Positions 23,801 through 35,649 of a stretch of DNA of 64,000 nt are shown here, one piece after another; the stretch's first letter is position 1; every line of letters starts with the position of its first letter. The notes under the pieces were generated by a model. It did not search any database. It was not told the DNA's origin and worked only from the letters and a program-made list of their open reading frames with translations. The position numbers and the translations under genes are program-made. Source of the DNA: Caprella mutica (lineage: Eukaryota; Arthropoda; Malacostraca; Amphipoda; Caprellidae); the NCBI GenBank assembly GCA_947561585.1, contig CANNZV010002333.1:24-64023 (forward strand), written 5' to 3'.

Positions 23801-26222
23801 CGCCAATCGATTTAGAGGTGTTCCCCATACCTATATATCAAAATCGGTGTGCTAATATTTGATGAAAGGTTTAATTAATGCAGGTAAATCCAATTGGAGT
23901 ATTATAATTTGTAAACAAGATGCAAAATATATGGCATTATCTTTCAACATTTAATTTTCTTTATTCGTGATGATAATATGAACGGAGGTACTTGAGAAGA
24001 TTATATCTAGATATATATTCATTTCTTATATATAGTCTAATAAGATGTCTACAACTGTCGCAATATAAGAGACGTTCCCACCGTACGTAATTACAGTGTC
24101 GTGTGTATCTTTCTTTCTGGCCACCCAATCCTCCTAGGTCTCTAGTTAACTGCAATTGGATGAGAAAATTACACCCATACTTTTTCTGCTACCCTGCTTC
24201 TTCTTATCCGTCGGCTAATGTATAAAGAAACACCGGCTACTGTTTTATATCCCCAAATGTGTTCTGTAATAAAGCGGTGACCATAAACATCAGTAATTTT
24301 TAAGGTAATATACAGCTCGGTCTGCGCGAGCAATCATCCTGACGGCCCGCACCTTAAAGAACCATAAAAAGCTATAAAGAATCATAAACATGCTGTCCTT
24401 GGAGCCACAACACCTCATATAATTTCCTCTTCTCATGCCACTACCAATTACCTTGAGGTGGAAAATATCAGCATCCACTTTACTGAGAGGCGAAGCCTTT
24501 AACGATGAAGGTAAAGAATGATCTCCTTCGTCAATGCCAAATGTGTTGGCTGAGATTTTACCAAAATGGGTGTTATGAATTGTGATGAATTTTGTATCAC
24601 CAGTTGATTGATTTCATTGCTCTTATCAGCCTTAAAAGAAGATCTTTTTTCATTATCGTGTCAATTCAATTAAGAACTTTTTAATTAGAATTTCCAGGCT
24701 CAATATCGCACCATTGGAAAAGCATTCATCCAATCAGTACATTTCTGTTGAAATCTATGGCTTCTACTTCATAAAAGTGTTCAATGAGAAGTCATTGAAA
24801 GAGTTAAATCTATATCTAATTTGCTAAAGTAACGGATTATAGCCGGTGGAAGGTGCCTAAACTCTCATTCCCGTTTCATTTCAGTTCTTTTTTTCACTTC
24901 GGATTTATTTTTGCCAGAGATTGGACTCACGAGACCAATAGAAAGTTAGCTCCTCAATCCGCTGAAGCTGAGCATTTTATTCTCTTCGTCTTTATTTTCC
25001 ATTTTTGCGATGATGAATTGAGCGTTTGTTTTTGGAGGATTGTTGTTGTCGGGGGAAGAATCAATCATTCTGTCTTTGTTTTTTATCCATCATGTTGACT
25101 TTGGAACCACAAATTGGTTCTCTACTCAATCTATTAGGAAAACTGAAGATTCTCTCACGGGATAAAAGAAGCTAGTCGAGATTTCCATGATATTGATATT
25201 TGAAGATTTGTTTCCGGATTTTCTAAAGAATCAATTAACTGTCCAATATCGGGAAAAAACCTTTGAATATATTTGAAGGATATTGTAAATACATAACTTT
25301 GTGTGCACAGAATTGGGAAATATTTAATATATAGTTAGGATATAAATTCTAATTTTCGGCAACATTCAGTTCTTAAGTTTCCGACTCACTTTCTGCTATT
25401 TTCACTCCATTTTTTAAATATTTTTCCCTGCCAAAACTGCTGGTTAATTAGAAACCTCATCTTTCGTTCACTTTTCTTCTCGATGTTTTGATCATCATTT
25501 TTTGCTCAGAGCATTCAGATTTGAAAGGAAACTTTCTGCAGTATTACATTATTTTTTACTGCCTATTTTTATTTGAAAGTTCTCTCGAGTCTACCGAAAT
25601 CATATACAGGCACAAAAAATCTAGTTTCATACCCAGTAGTGGATTATAATCGTGTTATGCCAATAAAGAATGTCAATATCAGTAAGTTTTGTAGTGTAAG
25701 AAATAACCACTGTACTTTATTTCACTTCTTTTGTTAGAATTTATTGCAGATAACTTAGAATATTATCCTTAAACAGAAATAAAATATAGTGTTTTCATTC
25801 TCGTTGATATCAAGTTCAATTGACCATATTTGGATGATTAAATTAAAAACTAAAAGTACAGTACTTTATCTTTTGAATCTAGCTAAAAAAATACCATGAA
25901 TTTTCATATCTAAAGAGTATTGCTTTGATAATTAATGCCAAATGGGATTATTTTAATAAAATTGAAAAATCATGAAAGAATGGTTGGAGAACTAAAAATA
26001 TGAAATGAATTTGAATTTTGAAAAGTGTATTTGAAAACCAGGAGGTGCAAAGCTGCACAATGAAAACTATTGCAGTTACAAATAAATGAAAATTAATTTG
26101 TTTATATTTTCATAAATGGTCTCTAAGAAGTGTTTAATTATCATTTATTGACAAAAATAATCCTTCGCTGAAATTTTAAATGAATTTTAGAATTTCATCA
26201 CTCTTTTCATAATAAATCAGAA
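23801..26222. other. Intronic DNA, largely non-repetitive
   Basis: 24050-24640 and 24850-25100 are less AT-rich and non-repetitive. Short open frames exist in both but none has a recognisable domain with splice sites. Confidence 0.4.
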
Positions 26223-26352
26223 TATGCATTACTAACTATATAGAATTCCTTCCCTAGTTCCTATATACTTATACTAACTATATAGAATTCCTTAAATTGT
26301 TCCTACATACATATACTAACTATATAGAATGCCTTAAATAGTTCCTACACAC
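26223..26352. repeat. Three tandem copies of a unit of about 50 bp
   Basis: Each copy contains actaactatatagaat, then ccttaaat or ccttccct, then gttcctacatac with small changes. Confidence 0.85.
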
Positions 26353-27768
26353 TAATTTTAACCTGATCAGTGAATCTGAGTCTTAGCGAGTTACATATTC
26401 ATCTATATTTCTTGCAGGGTTAATTGAAGGAGTTGTTTTTAGCAGAGGATTGCGCATAACTGCAAGAGACAAAGCCTAGTTTATCCAAAGAGAAGCCTAA
26501 TGAACTTCTAACTTACACTCCAGTCCCATAACTCCATCCAATACCCTTAACTAAGCTCAGTCAATGCTCAGTCTATCTGGCTTTGGAACTGCAGAGCGTT
26601 TGTTAATTGAGCATCAATTGAGCTGGTGCGTGCATATACACCCGAGTACTTGAACAAATGTCTGCCTCGAGCAAATCGCTTGCTTTTAATTAGGAGTGAA
26701 CAATGCGCTTCTATTGGCCATAACGATGGCTCTCAATGTTCACAACAGACAGCGAACGGAACTTCTGCTGGGACTGCCAGCACAGCTTATTGTCAGTAGA
26801 TATTCGGTCTGACAGTTATCTGTACCAGCACATCTCATAAATACAGTCAATTGTATTGCATTAATTCTTAGAAGACTTTCATTTTCTCATTATTCGTTTT
26901 CGAACTATACAAATAATGAAATTTTAGTTAATATTTCAGCAACTTCAGATTTAAATGAAAAACTTATTAATATTAATTTAATGTGTAATATTTTGTTTGG
27001 TTATATAATTTCATTGAACGTTCTGAAAGACGCTATTATTAGTACTAACTTCCTTTTTCAAAATTCAATCACTAATCCCTGCAATAGTTATTTTTAATTC
27101 CCAACATTGTAATTTGGCTAACAGAACTGCAGGGACAGAGTTCACTTCTGAATGTCCTAATTGGGTTTGATAACAGCAGTCTTTCTTTCTTACCCTTGGC
27201 ACACCATTTAGCGTTTGTCCAATCTGCCGAAAGCATTCATGAGTGGATGCTTCACATGGAGACTGTATTTTATTCTGTTATTATCATCATAAATCCTCTT
27301 TATGAAGCCCCTTTGAGGCCATGGAAGCGTTCACCTGCGCTCTATAAAGGATTATTAGAGGCCATTTGCTGGGCCTCTGAATTTGCATAGCCAGTCTATG
27401 CAACTCTGGATCAATTTTCTGTCCACTAACACAGAGCCATTCCGATACGATTACTTTCTATTTTGATGATTCTTTCCTTTCTTAGAAAAATTTAAAACTT
27501 GCGGGAACTTGAGAAGAAAATTCAATTAGAAATGTATTTTTAGTAAAATATAATTTAGGTATGTGTTCCATCTTGAATAATTTTGTGTTTGTATGTTTGG
27601 CGCAATTTTCCGAATGCACACTCTTAAAAGTGCGTTGCGCGTTTTTAAATTAAGGGTTTCACAGTAAGAGTTTCAAAGAAATCGTCAATTAAATCTTCTA
27701 ATTTTTGTTGAATTTTCAAAGCAATCTTCATATATTTATATAGAAATGAAATTATTTTGAATTAAATG
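26353..27768. other. Non-repetitive intronic stretch, candidate regulatory DNA
   Basis: 26490-26850 and 27120-27440 are the longest stretches of mixed, GC-richer and repeat-free sequence in this intron. No exon of the gene fits. Whether they are conserved cannot be seen from one genome. Confidence 0.3.
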
Positions 27769-28782
27769 GCCGTATGTAGTTTGTTGTATCCGGTAGTTTG
27801 TTGTACTGCACACTTCATTATTGTTTATTGACCTGGCAGGGGGGGCTTGGGGGGGGCAGCACGTTCCCCTTTACTCATATATCAGTATTGGATTTCGAAA
27901 TAAATAAAATGAAGCCAAACTAACGCACGCTCGACATAAGGGGGTTAAAGGGAATTAAAAACTCAGCAAATTTAACGCTGAAAAAATTCAAGCGTTTTCT
28001 CTTGAAAAAAATATTTTAATGAACTTCGATAATATCTCTCAAATTCTGTATTTTTTATTTAATCTTTGTTTAAAAATACGTTATTTTCCATTAAAAAGAA
28101 GAAGAATAAAATATATCCAGACGAGAACAATATACTTTAAATATCTCAACTGAAATTGTCAAAACGAAGGAGATGATATATATCTATGATTACATTCCAT
28201 AAGAACATTATTATCAACAATATGTTGAGAGAGCACTTTCGAAAATTACTTTCTATCATTTTGTGCACCAGCAACACCAGCCTTGAAAATTGAACATTTG
28301 GTTTGTAAGAGTTCTTTATATTTTATAAATAAATAAAGATATGCAGTGCATAGCCATTAAGATTATATCGCAACAAATCAGAATAAATGCACCGGTTCTT
28401 TAAAAAATCCGTTTCGGAAAATTTGGTCTCGTTTTATAATTATTTTATTAAAGATGTATAACAGAAAAAGTGTAAATTATGAAACTGAAATGTGTAGTGT
28501 ATTTATTAAAAGCGGATAACACCATTACTAATTGTAAAATGATACAAAACATTAGTAATTTTGACACGTTTTGACATTTATTTAACATGAGATATGGTCT
28601 CAGAATTTTTGGTCTCGGAACTTTTGTTCTGAGGTATAAATTTAAAATTATCTTATCAGTTAGATGTATATATGGGGGGGGCATGCCACTTTCCCCCACC
28701 TCAAGCCCCCCTACCAGGTCATTAAACAATCATGAAGTGTGCAGTACAACAAACTAGCGGATACCACAAACTACAAAACGGC
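27769..28782. mobile_element. Long-inverted-repeat DNA element, about 1.0 kb
   Basis: gccgtatgtagtttgttgta at the left end and its reverse complement at the right end pair over about 100 bp. The paired region includes ttgttgtactgcacacttca and a G-rich run (gcaggggg...gggggg against ccccccc...ctacc). Target-site duplications are not clear and no transposase frame is recognisable, so the superfamily is open. Confidence 0.75.
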
Positions 28783-28935
28783 TGTTTATGCTGATAGGCC
28801 ATTTATAATTCCGAGACCGAGATTTCTGAGGCAGAAATTTCTGGCCACCATGCAGACGTATAATTTATACAATATAAATTAAATGAATGATTGTTTTGAG
28901 ACGTTTGCATGAATTATACTGTGAAATAATAACAA

Positions 28936-29504
28936 CTAGATTACGTGCACTCAGTAGAGCGCATACCTTCGCCACCGCTTATCCGTTTGCAACCAAAATC
29001 TAATACACTGGTGACTGGATAGTGACTAATCTTTCCACCATGTTTCATGCCATATGGTTCAATACTTTTTGAGTTTTTGAGTTATAAATGACCTTGACCT
29101 TTGACCGGATCGCTCTCAAAATTGTCTACATTGTCCAATCGTCCCATCAAATTTCAGACAATTTGGTTGAGTACTTTTTGAGTAATTGAGTTACAAATGG
29201 CCTTGACCTTGATCTTTGACCTTTGACCCGATCACTCCCAAAATTTAACAAAATGGTTCCTGTATATTGGCCATGCAATATGGTGCAATAATTTTTGAGT
29301 TATAAATGACCATGACCTTGACCTTTGACCAGGTCGCTCACAAAATTCTACCAGCAGGTCACTGGACATTGACCAATTGTTTCACCTAATTTCAGGCAAT
29401 TTGGTTGAACACTTTTTCAGTTAAGCGAATAAGAAGATGATAAATAGATAAATAAATAAATAAATTCCGATGAAAATATGACATTCCCGCATTCTGCGAA
29501 GGTA
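28936..29504 (-). mobile_element. Helitron-like repeat, copy 5 (long form, 569 bp)
   Basis: Begins on the + strand with ctag at 28936-28939 and the terminal hairpin (gtgcactcagtagagcgca), and ends with cattctgcgaaggta. It is longer than copy 3 because an internal module is repeated. The module comprises tgaccttgacctttgacc, then ctcccaaaat, then caaatttcaggcaatttgg; the first block recurs near 29090, 29205 and 29313. Confidence 0.75.
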
Positions 29505-30309
29505 TTAGCTAATAAAAAAAACTAAAAAAGAAAACACAAATGTCATAATACTTTACAATGAATATTAATATTATCTAATCATTGAATAAACTCACCCATG
29601 TTTAAATTGAACTCTCTTCATATTTGAAGTGTTACTGAATTATCACCCTTAACTTCCAGTAGAATTTTATTAAGAGTCTTGTTCGTATTGAGCTTCGTAA
29701 AGCATTTCTTAATATTCCGGAAGTTTGGTGTTGTAGTCTTGAAGGCACCTCCTATTTTTTCACCACTCTGTATCGTCCAAACAATTTTAATTAATACTGC
29801 CCATCGCCTCATCAAACTTCTGTATAAATTTACATTTTACGACGAGGTAACTGAGCTCAATTTTGCTGCCGATTTTAAGCGTCAAAATTTCAGTATGTTT
29901 CAGCGAAAAAATGTTATGCAAATATGCATTGTTAGTTTGCAACGCATTTCTTGGATCTTTTATTGCCTCATATTTTATGGTCTTGATATTTAATTTCGTA
30001 GCGACTAAACTGACTAAAAGTATTTATACCCACACACGTTCTAATTTTTAATTGAATTACTTATTTTCTAGCATTAATTTGAATGATTAAACAATTATTA
30101 GGCACTTCAAATAGATAGTACAGAAAATGTGTTCAAAGTAAGAGTTCATTCGATTGAGGTTATTCGAATCTTATTTCAAAGACGAACTTCTTTGCTAATT
30201 CTAACATTTTATTAAAATATTTTTCTATCAAAATTTGAAGCTGAAATTTGTGCACTATTTCTAAATTAATTAATAAAACAGATTGATAATTTCAGATCAA
30301 ATTTTAAAT
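29505..30309. other. Intronic DNA
   Basis: An open frame at 29679-29993 has no recognisable domain. Nothing else is supported. Confidence 0.5.
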
Positions 30310-30720
30310 CTATTACCACCGGCCTCTTCCAAGGATCGATTTTAAGTCCATTATTTTATATTATTTTTATCAATGATCTTCTATAGTAATATTGTACATC
30401 TATTTTCTGTACTTTACTTGCCGATGATTCAGTTTTTTTATCAACGAGACAATGATTTTAATAGCATTTCTAATAAATCACACTCCATTATTCATCTCAG
30501 TGGTTGCAACTCAATAAACTTATACCAAATATTTCTAAGATAAGTGAATGCTTTTTAATACCAATTATTCTTTTTAATAATAAAATAAAAGTCGAATACG
30601 TAGATAACTTTAACTACTTAGGCATTTTTATAGATTATAAAACTTAATTTTATGCCTCCTACAGAAGACATTGGCACCAAACTATTGAAGTTTACGCCGT
30701 TAGGCATTATTTTAATAAAA
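30310..30720 (+). pseudogene. Non-LTR retrotransposon reverse transcriptase relic
   Basis: TGLFQGSILSPLFY followed by FINDLL matches the conserved G-x-x-Q-G-S-x-x-x-P-L-L-F and I-N-D-L motifs of non-LTR reverse transcriptases. LADDSV, about 20 codons further, stands for the catalytic ADD box. WLQLNKLIPNISK and then VEYVDNFNYLGIFIDYK match the following conserved blocks. The frames are shifted and stops intervene. The clade (jockey-, R1- or RTE-like) cannot be decided. Confidence 0.75.
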
Positions 30721-33534
30721 AAAGTTGTCCAAGTACTTCAGGAAGTAGAAACACAGCAAGTAGAGCTATAGCTATCTTTTATTTTCTGTTCTGAGGATAA
30801 GGGGAACAATACAAAAGCTATAAATGGGTAACAACGTTTTTAAATTTTAAAATCTTAAAGAGATCCCCTGCACTCTATTTTTTTTATTTCTCTATGCATT
30901 AGATCTAATGTTACTGATTATAAAACTGCAAACCATTTCAAATTTGGTTCTATAGTTTTATTATAATATGTAATTTAAGTTTTTTTTTTCCGTTCTTTCT
31001 ACTACACCTCTGAATTTCAAACAAAGAAAAGGCCCCCTGTTCGATAGGCTAACACGATCCGACAAAATCAAAACAATAACAAAGCTGATTGATTGATATC
31101 ATTGCTACCGGTACCGTATTGTCACTCAAGATGTTCTTTGTGTTAATCGAGTTACTTTGTAACAAACTAAAAATGCTTGACAAAGACACCTGCCTACTTT
31201 TGATGAATGTTTTTTGATTAATTTGATTGAATTTCCATTTCAGCGTGATACCACAGCACTCCTATTAGGTATTCGTACATTAACTTAAAATGTACTATAA
31301 TTTGGAGAATTGAGTCAATTGAGCTTTGGTCTAATATTATACTTTGTATCTATATGACTTTATTTTTGACCGATGTTCAATTTCCCATCATTCAGCATGC
31401 ATTAGGGCTTTGGCTAATTCTTATGACCAATTTTTTAACAACATATCATGCAGACACTGAGACACAGATGTAAAGTATAGTATGGACCAATTAAAGCTGA
31501 CTCAAACTATGGTGCAAACCCTGCCTTACTCAGATTTACGTTAACTAACTTTAATATTATAGGTACATAGGCTCTAGCATAGCTAGGCCGGTCTTAGCGT
31601 ATCCATAATCCGCCTTATCCGCGTAAGTTACGGTAGGTATTCTAAGATTCACTTTAATATTTATCGTAATAGTGTAGTTCTAAGACAATGGATCCATATA
31701 AAGAATTAAATTACCTAATTAAGTATTTCTTACTAATCGTTTTCATGTATCATAACATTTTCTGATATTGAGAACTGTTAATTTTTATACACTTTCTATT
31801 TGAACGCAGATCTGTGATTTGAAATTTTGAATAGGTATGCGCTATGTATATACGAATGAACATCCTACTCAAGTAAGGGGGGCTTTTTCTTCTAATGAAA
31901 TTATGAATCTCAGAATGAGAAAAAACGAAATGCGAATATTTCTTATATAATTAATTGTGAACAGAATACTTGATAGATTTAAATTCTGTTTACTGCGATA
32001 TGTTATATAACTTTAGCTCTACAAATTTAAAGCAATTCCAGATTTTTTTTAATTCAGAGTGGAGAGGACCTTTAAGGCAAACACCTCCAAACTAAGCACA
32101 TTGAGCAAAAAAATAAATGCAGGTACAGAAAGTAAAGTCTATAGATAGCAATCACTAAATTTTAAATGTTAGCACTTTTTAATAAACGATCAACTTTTAA
32201 ATAAGCGATCAACTTTTTAATGAACTAGTAACTTTTAAATAAGCGGCAAGCAATCTTATAAACTAATCTTTCAAACTAATAACTTTGAAATCATAGACTC
32301 AAACTGAAAAGTGTTATAGTTGGTAATAGATTATGAACGAGTATATGAAAATTATTATAGGCTAACCAAAAATTCACAATATTTAGAGTACAAATTCATG
32401 TCTAGATAAAGGAACTTACTTGGTTTCTGAAAAGGGTTGCTGATACTGATAACTTAATAATAACTAATGAACACTGCACTGTGCGTAAAGGGATCTATGT
32501 GATTACCTACAGTTAAGAAATTAACTAATGTGGTTTCTGAGGAGTAAGGAACAAGTCTTATGAAAAAGTATTCAAATTGCTCTATAAGATTACTACAATT
32601 TTACTACAATTCAGCATATCATTTAAGAACGCAAATTCAATCTAAGAGTTCTAGAAAAAATGATATTTCATCACTAACGTGATAATGAATTTATTGTTAG
32701 GTAAATGTGCTGATGGCTAAGATCTCTAGAAATATCACGGATAACCTGAAAAGGTTAATTCACTTGTTATAACCACTTACCAAACTTTAATTTTGAATTA
32801 CTATACACTAGCATGTTGTGTTTTTCTCAAATCAATAATTATTTTCAGCGAAACTTTTAATATTCTCTTGCAACCTCTGAGAGTTTTAATCAATAGTATT
32901 TAAGAACAATTTCAAACGAGAGAAGGGTTAGCACAATTTCCTTAATATGATTTTAAATGAAATGTATATAGATCTTAAACTTTTAAAATTTGGTGATGTT
33001 GCAGATTACTTTTTAATGTCATTTTTTTATGTAGAGTAACTCATCTATTAAATAATTAACAAATTGGTATCCCTTCAATTGAAACAGAATTGGAGCGAAA
33101 TAATACTATTTGTAGATCAATAGATTTAAAATATATTATTTACAGATTCATTATACAACAAACTCACTCCTTATTTAATAGAACAAATATCAGCTTTTGA
33201 ATGTAAGAAACTTTGCAACGAATATTATTTTAATAAAAAAGTTATTGATATATGCAATTTTTAGTAAATTTAGATTATAGTTTTTTCTGATTTTATAAAA
33301 TAGATGATTACTTTTAACAAGTTTTAACTTTCATGGAATGAAATTTAATCTAATTTTTATTTTTAATATGGAATGTATATTTTTTTAGTTAACTCGGTAC
33401 ATTATTTATGTGTTAACTCAAATAGATACAATAAAATAGATATAAAATGTGATCACACATTTATTTTGACAAACTCAATTCGGTCATATACATACAGTAA
33501 ACTAAAACCTAAAGAAACCTCCCATTCAACAAAA
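30721..33534. other. Intronic DNA, possibly including retroelement tail
   Basis: A short imperfect repetition of aataagcgatcaacttttaa lies at 32170-32250. The first few hundred bases may be the 3' part of the retroelement but have no recognisable motif. Confidence 0.45.
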
Positions 33535-34567
33535 CTCTACACCAGCCTTAACTTCACGCCACCCCTTTCATCAAAACGCCACACCAGCCTTAACTTCACG
33601 CCCTCCCTTTCATCAAACTCTACACCAACCTTAACTTCACGCCCTCCCTTTCATCAAACTCTACACCAGCCTTAACTTCACGCCCTCCCTTTCATCAAAC
33701 TCTACACCAGCCTTAACTTCACGCCCTCCCTTTCATCAAACTCTACACCAGCCTTAACTTCACGCCTTCCCTTTCATCAAACTCTACACCAGCCTTAACT
33801 TCACGCCACCCCTTTCATCAAACTCTACACCAGCCTTAACTTCACGCCCTCCCTTCCATCAAACTCTACACCAGCCTTAACTTCACGCCACCCCTTTCAT
33901 CAAACTCTACACCAGCCTTAACTTCACGCCCTCCCTTTCATCAAACTCTACACCAGCCTTAACTTCACGCCCTCCCTTTCATCAAACTCCACACCAGCCT
34001 TAACTTCACGCCCTCCCTTTCATCAAACTCTACACCAGCCTTAACTTCACGCCCTCCCTTTCATAAAACTCTACACCAGCCTTAACTTCACGCCCTCCCT
34101 TTCATCAAACTCTACACCAACCTTAACTTCACGCCCTCCCTTTCATCAAACTCTACACCAGCCTTAACTTCACGCCACCCCTTTCATCAAACTCTACACC
34201 AGCCTTAACTTCACGCCACCCCTTTCATCAAACTCTACACCAGCCTTAACTTCACGCCCTCCCTTTCATCAAACTCTACACCAACCTTAACTTCACGCCC
34301 TCCCTTTCATCAAACTCTACACCAGCCTTAACTTCACGCCACCCCTTTCATCAAACTCTACACCAGCCTTAACTTCACGCCACCCCTTTCATCAAACTCT
34401 ACACCAGCCTTAACTTCACGCCCTCCCTTTCATCAAACTCTACACCAACCTTAACTTCACGCCACCCCTTTCATCAAACTCTACACCAGCCTTAACTTCA
34501 CGCCACCCCTTTCATCAAACTCTACACCAGCCTTAACTTCACGCCACCCCTTTCATCAAACTCTACA
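33535..34567. repeat. 41-bp tandem array, 25 copies
   Basis: The unit starts ctctacaccagccttaactt and ends cccctttcatcaaa. Two main variants, cgccctccc and cgccacccc, are mixed along the array. The + strand has very few G residues. It lies 0.9 kb before exon D. Confidence 0.97.
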
Positions 34568-35502
34568 CTGCTAAGTATATCTCGCTGTACTTTTTTCGGC
34601 TTCGTAACTACCAGCAAAAGTTAGTCACCCCTCACATCGCGTCAAAATATTTTCAAGTGTTGGCAATATTTCTAAATGCCACCGCCGGTCGTCAACATGT
34701 TTTGAAATGCCTGTCTCGCATTATTTGTATGCCTCTCTGCACTTTTATTCATGCACTAATTTTTGTAATAATGTTATGATTTTTCTTATCACTAGCGACA
34801 GTATTCATATTTACAACCGCAGAAAACATCAGATAAACAAAATATAATTTAGTTGATGTGATAAGGAAGTGAATTCTATAAACATAATTATTATATCATT
34901 TTTCTATGAAAAATCATCCAAGCATTTCAATGGAGTTAGTTATTCATTATATTTAATCTCTCCATTATATTTAATCTCTCCATTATTTTTAATGAATTTA
35001 ATGATATCTTGAATATTAAGTATTTTGTGTGGCATTTTTCGTCGGACATAATTATGTATGTAACAGTTATAAAATGTCTGAAAGACTGAAACTTGTTTGG
35101 GTTTTTTATATATAATGTACTTTTTATTTAATTTATTTTTTTAATAAAAAATAGATAATTTATATATCAAACATTATATATGATTGTAATTATATTTATA
35201 ACCGATATTATCATTTCAAAACTTAATATTTTGTTTTCAAATGTACAGCTCGATATAGTTTTGAGTTGTGCCATAGCAGTCTGTATAAAGTGACAACTCT
35301 TTTGTATATTTTCCATTATTATTATTTAAATTTTTGAAATCAATTTATTAACTCAAAATTGAGAAACGCGGTTTGAATCTAATTTGTAAAATAAAATGAA
35401 CTATGATCTGATTTTTTTTAATTTTAAGCATCACTCATGAGAAGTTCTATGTCCATATTAATAATCCACATGACTTTCATAAGGCTGTTTCTCGTTCCAC
35501 AG
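34568..35502. other. Intronic DNA before exon D
   Basis: AT-rich, ending in ggctgtttctcgttccacag. Confidence 0.7.
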
Positions 35503-35649
35503 ACGGCAAGTACTTCATGTCCAAGTCTGGCGAACTGAGAGTTCTCTCCGTGTCCAAGTTGGATGAATCCTCTAACTTCAGATGCCGAGTCATGGACAAG
35601 ATTACCGGAAGAACAAGAGTTTCGCAGCCAGCTTTCCTCGATGTTACCG
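35503..35649 (+). CDS. Dscam2: Dscam exon D: second half of Ig2
   Basis: 147 nt, phase 1 in and phase 1 out, between ttctcgttccacag and ccg|gtgaga. It reads DGKYFMSKSGELRVLSVSKL, then NFRCRVMDKITGRTRVSQPA, then FLDVT. The D-G-K-Y/F...S/T-G-E-L motif, the second Ig2 cysteine in F-R-C-R, and the L-T/I-T-G-x-T/R pattern are characteristic of the Dscam exon 5 product. The join with exon C gives TRAG-DGKY, as expected for the family. It is separated from exon C by 20.9 kb. Confidence 0.93.

Larger units (their letters stand above)
14563..35502 (+). other. Intron C-D, 20.9 kb, rich in mobile elements
   Basis: Bounded by the gtacgt donor and the ctcgttccacag acceptor. It holds the Helitron-like, Harbinger-like, mariner, hAT and non-LTR remnants and the tandem arrays listed below. 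No second copy of exon C or D is visible within it. Confidence 0.85.
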
